Part shown: positions 61,923 through 64,000 of the stretch, piece by piece
Position numbering within the stretch: position 1 is the stretch's first letter
How the letters are laid out: each line of letters opens with the position of its first letter
Source of the DNA: Brevibacillus reuszeri
Lineage (GTDB): Bacteria; Bacillota; Bacilli; Brevibacillales; Brevibacillaceae
Direction: 5' to 3'
Assembly (NCBI RefSeq): GCF_002897295.1
Contig: NZ_BEXF01000004.1
Span: 1-64,000, forward strand
DNA length: 64,000 bases
Notes under the pieces: model-generated
Database searches by the model: none
Seen by the model: only the letters and a program-made list of their open reading frames with translations
Told to the model about the DNA's origin: nothing
Translations under genes and position numbers: made by a program

Positions 61923-62680
61923 ATCCAAACCAACCCTCGGAGGCTTTGTACAAGCTGTACTCCAAAATGAAAATTTATCGGGAAACCGAATGCGGCGAAG
62001 CAGCAACCGAGCTTTTGCTGCATTATGATCAAATCGTCCAGATGGCAGCAGGAAAGATGTCACGCAACCGTCCCGACTTGAACGAGGATTTGTATCAGGT
62101 GGGGCGAATCACCTTGCTTCGCTTGTTCAAGCAATATGACATCGCGCATGGCATTCCCTTTGAAGGCTATGCCATGAAGCATCTGGTCGGACATATGAAA
62201 AATTACTTGCGGGACAAGTCCTGGTACATACAGGTGCCGCGAAAAATTAAAGAAAAGAGCGCACTTGTTCAGCGGATGATTGACGAGCTGACTATCAGGC
62301 TGGAGCGCTCCCCCCACGTGGAAGAGATCGCAGATGAGGTGGGGCTGACTGTGGAGGAAACCATCGAGGTTCTCGTTGGTCGTGACTACTACAACTATAC
62401 GTCGCTAGACACACAGCTCTCGCCTGAAGGGGAGAGTAATGCGACGATTGCCGATATGATTGCCACACCCGCTGATGATTATCAGCTGCTGGAGAAGAGA
62501 ATTGATTTGAATGAAGCGCTTGGCTGCTTGAAAAAAGAAGAACAAAAAGTGATTTCGCTTATTTACGCCGAAGGACAATCCCAAAGACAAATTGCTGAGC
62601 AATTGGGCGTTTCCCAGATGAGCGTGTCCCGAATTCAGAAGCGGGCCATCGATAAGCTAAAGCATGCACTATCAGAGTAA
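61919..62680 (+). CDS. sigB: RNA polymerase sigma factor SigB
   Basis: A 253-residue sigma factor of the B/F/G group. Region 2 is DLNEDLYQVGRITLLRLFKQYD with FEGYAMKHLVGHMKNYLRD; region 3 contains RLERSPHVEEIADEVGLTVEE; region 4 is EEQKVISLIYAEGQSQRQIAEQLGVSQ. It directs the general stress response. It is the last gene of the operon behind a sigma-B-type promoter. Confidence 0.94.
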   Translation: MNPNQPSEALYKLYSKMKIYRETECGEAATELLLHYDQIVQMAAGKMSRNRPDLNEDLYQVGRITLLRLFKQYDIAHGIPFEGYAMKHLVGHMKNYLRDKSWYIQVPRKIKEKSALVQRMIDELTIRLERSPHVEEIADEVGLTVEETIEVLVGRDYYNYTSLDTQLSPEGESNATIADMIATPADDYQLLEKRIDLNEALGCLKKEEQKVISLIYAEGQSQRQIAEQLGVSQMSVSRIQKRAIDKLKHALSE

Positions 62681-62787
62681 GGCTTACTCATGAGCGTCTA
62701 CCCTTTTTTCGTTTCGTGGCAGCAAATGTGATAGAATAGTTGGTATATTTTTTTCCGACACGAAGCGTATGAAAGAAGGCGAGCTCG

Positions 62788-64000
62788 ATGAAAGGTATTA
62801 ATCTGAACATTCAGGCGAAAATTTTTATCGTGTACGTATTGATCGTGGCTTGTCTGGGCGTTTCCCTTCTTATCGTAAATCATGCGATGAAGGATTTGCA
62901 GGCTGAAATCGAGTTTATATCCAATCATGACATGACCGTACACGAGTTGACCAGTCAGGTACAAAAAAATGTGCTCGACATGGAAACAGGGATGCGCGGA
63001 TATGTGATTACTGGGGATGAACAGTATCTGGAGCCCTATGAGATCGGAAGCCGCAGCTGGCAGGATAACTACAACAAGCTGTACACGATGCTCGCGGATA
63101 ATCCGGGGCAACAGCGGAATCTGGAACAAATCCGCCCTTTGATTTTAAGCTGGGTGGCGAATACCGGAGAGTACGTCGTCCAGAAAAAGAAGGAAAACAA
63201 CGCAGAAGCTCTACAGCATCATTTTGAACAAAATACAGGCAAAAAAACGATGGATCAGCTGCGGACGCAGCTTGATTCTTTTCTTGTAGATGAGAAGAGA
63301 GTGACAGCAGAGCGCATCGAGAGGCTGAATCAGAGCAATGAAAAGGTGCTCTATATTTGGTATGCGATTATCGGCTTCGTAACGATCATCACTTTTGCCT
63401 TGTCCCTCTATCTGTCCAGAACTATCGTCAGCACGATCAAGCAGGTCGTGAAAACGATTCGAGAGATAACCGATCCCTCATCCGATGTGGACCTGACAGC
63501 AAGGATTGAGGTGCAAACAAAAGACGAGCTGCAGGAGCTCGCTTTTGCGACGAATGATTTGCTCGGCAGTCTGGAGCGGCAGAGCTGGATACAGAAGAGC
63601 ATGACGGAAATTTCTACGATCTATCAGGGCATAACGGATATTCATACGCTCACTAAAGCTTTTGTTGGCAGGCTTGCGCCAAAGCTCGGAGCGGCATACG
63701 GGGTCGTCTATCTACGGAAAAATCATAGCGCTGAGACGATCTTCATTCGCGTGGCAGACTATGCACTTGCGAATCAGGAGCATGCTGCGGACAGCTTTCG
63801 CTTGGGGGAAGGTCTAGTTGGTCAGTGTGCGGTGGATAAACGTATTTTTCTCATCGATCATTTGCCAGAAGATTATATCAAGGTCACCTCTGGATTAGGG
63901 CAAGCCTCACCTCGCCATTTAGTGGTCGCTCCGATCATGGTAGAAGGAAGAGTAGAGGCAGTCGTCGAGCTGGCTGCGTTTCAGCCGTTTGAAGCAGCGC
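62788..64000 (+). CDS. Sensor kinase with CHASE3-HAMP-GAF, RsbK-like (3'-partial)
   Basis: The frame is open from ATG 62788 (AAGGCGAG upstream) to the window end, 404 codons. TM1 (about 9-28), a CHASE3 ectodomain (about 35-180, MRGYVITGDEQYLEPY), TM2 (190-212), HAMP (about 212-265, LTARIEVQTKDELQELA) and a GAF domain (about 285-404, RLGEGLVGQCAVDKRIFLI) are seen. The kinase core should follow outside the window. CHASE3 plus GAF beside rsbY and sigB matches RsbK of the B. cereus group. Confidence 0.88.
   Translation, partial: MKGINLNIQAKIFIVYVLIVACLGVSLLIVNHAMKDLQAEIEFISNHDMTVHELTSQVQKNVLDMETGMRGYVITGDEQYLEPYEIGSRSWQDNYNKLYTMLADNPGQQRNLEQIRPLILSWVANTGEYVVQKKKENNAEALQHHFEQNTGKKTMDQLRTQLDSFLVDEKRVTAERIERLNQSNEKVLYIWYAIIGFVTIITFALSLYLSRTIVSTIKQVVKTIREITDPSSDVDLTARIEVQTKDELQELAFATNDLLGSLERQSWIQKSMTEISTIYQGITDIHTLTKAFVGRLAPKLGAAYGVVYLRKNHSAETIFIRVADYALANQEHAADSFRLGEGLVGQCAVDKRIFLIDHLPEDYIKVTSGLGQASPRHLVVAPIMVEGRVEAVVELAAFQPFEAA

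Noticed and set aside
1..64000. tRNA, rRNA, insertion sequences and prophage genes
   Set aside because: Looked for characteristic sequences and transposase or integrase motifs; none were seen.

Overview
The window looks like a chromosomal segment of a spore-forming, low-to-mid GC Bacillota, most probably Brevibacillus or a close relative in Paenibacillaceae. The supporting signs are an S-layer-homology (SLH) surface protein, a leucine T-box, a tandem glycine riboswitch, a CIRCE operator, a Spo0E-like phosphatase, a sigma-B stress cluster with an rsbY/rsbK-like layout, many TTG/GTG starts behind strong GGAGG sites, and lipoproteins with Gram-positive lipoboxes. No rRNA, tRNA, CRISPR array, transposase or prophage was seen.

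Layout. 0-5.6 kb: the 3' part of a very large surface protein made of near-identical 83-residue InlB_B-type repeats, three Ig-like domains and C-terminal SLH motifs. 5.7-8.2 kb: an ECF sigma/anti-sigma pair, then a MarR regulator with a near-perfect palindromic operator and a DUF2798 membrane protein. 8.4-12.6 kb: a two-component pair, a 1032-residue hybrid kinase with two kinase modules and a response regulator with a SARP/BTAD output. 12.6-20 kb: a patchwork of small genes (hydrolase, MarR plus an extra accA in an AT-rich island, kptA, csp, aadK, VOC protein, lipoprotein) mixed with three decayed genes (siderophore-binding protein, MarR, MFS). 20-27.5 kb: T-box-controlled leuA, catalase, a DUF5701-like gene, a double-MerR regulator and htpG behind CIRCE. 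27.5-36 kb: cyclase, exported protein, LysM-nucleotidase, membrane-tethered PstS-like protein, UPF0489 protein, EamA transporter and an amino-acid permease under a tandem glycine riboswitch. 36.7-39.6 kb: adenine deaminase and a LysR regulator.

39.8-48 kb: a long peptide-transport operon (binding protein, two permeases, two ATPases) that continues into an alpha/beta hydrolase and a C45-type acyltransferase/hydrolase, followed by a MOSC protein. 48.5-51.4 kb: a manganese-type ABC transporter with an MntR-like operator over its promoter. 51.4-56.7 kb: a possible tiny frameshifted gene, an orphan siderophore-binding lipoprotein, a LysR regulator, a striking 227-bp nested inverted repeat, a YfcC-type carrier and a dipeptide-epimerase-like enzyme.

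56.7-64 kb: a general-stress region. A YflT-like protein, Spo0E-like phosphatase, YtxH protein, REC-PP2C phosphatase (RsbY-like), RsbV, Dps, DUF948 protein, RsbW, SigB and a CHASE3-HAMP-GAF sensor kinase (RsbK-like, running off the end) form one circuit. At least three transcription units carry matching sigma-B promoters of the form GTTTC(A/G)-N14-GGGTAA, which suggests autoregulation and a partner-switching cascade fed by a two-component sensor. The most unusual items are the nested inverted repeat at 53.8-54.06 kb, the coherent sigma-B cluster, the orphan MarR-accA island and the transporter/acyltransferase operon. All function calls are from reading the sequence; no database search was run.
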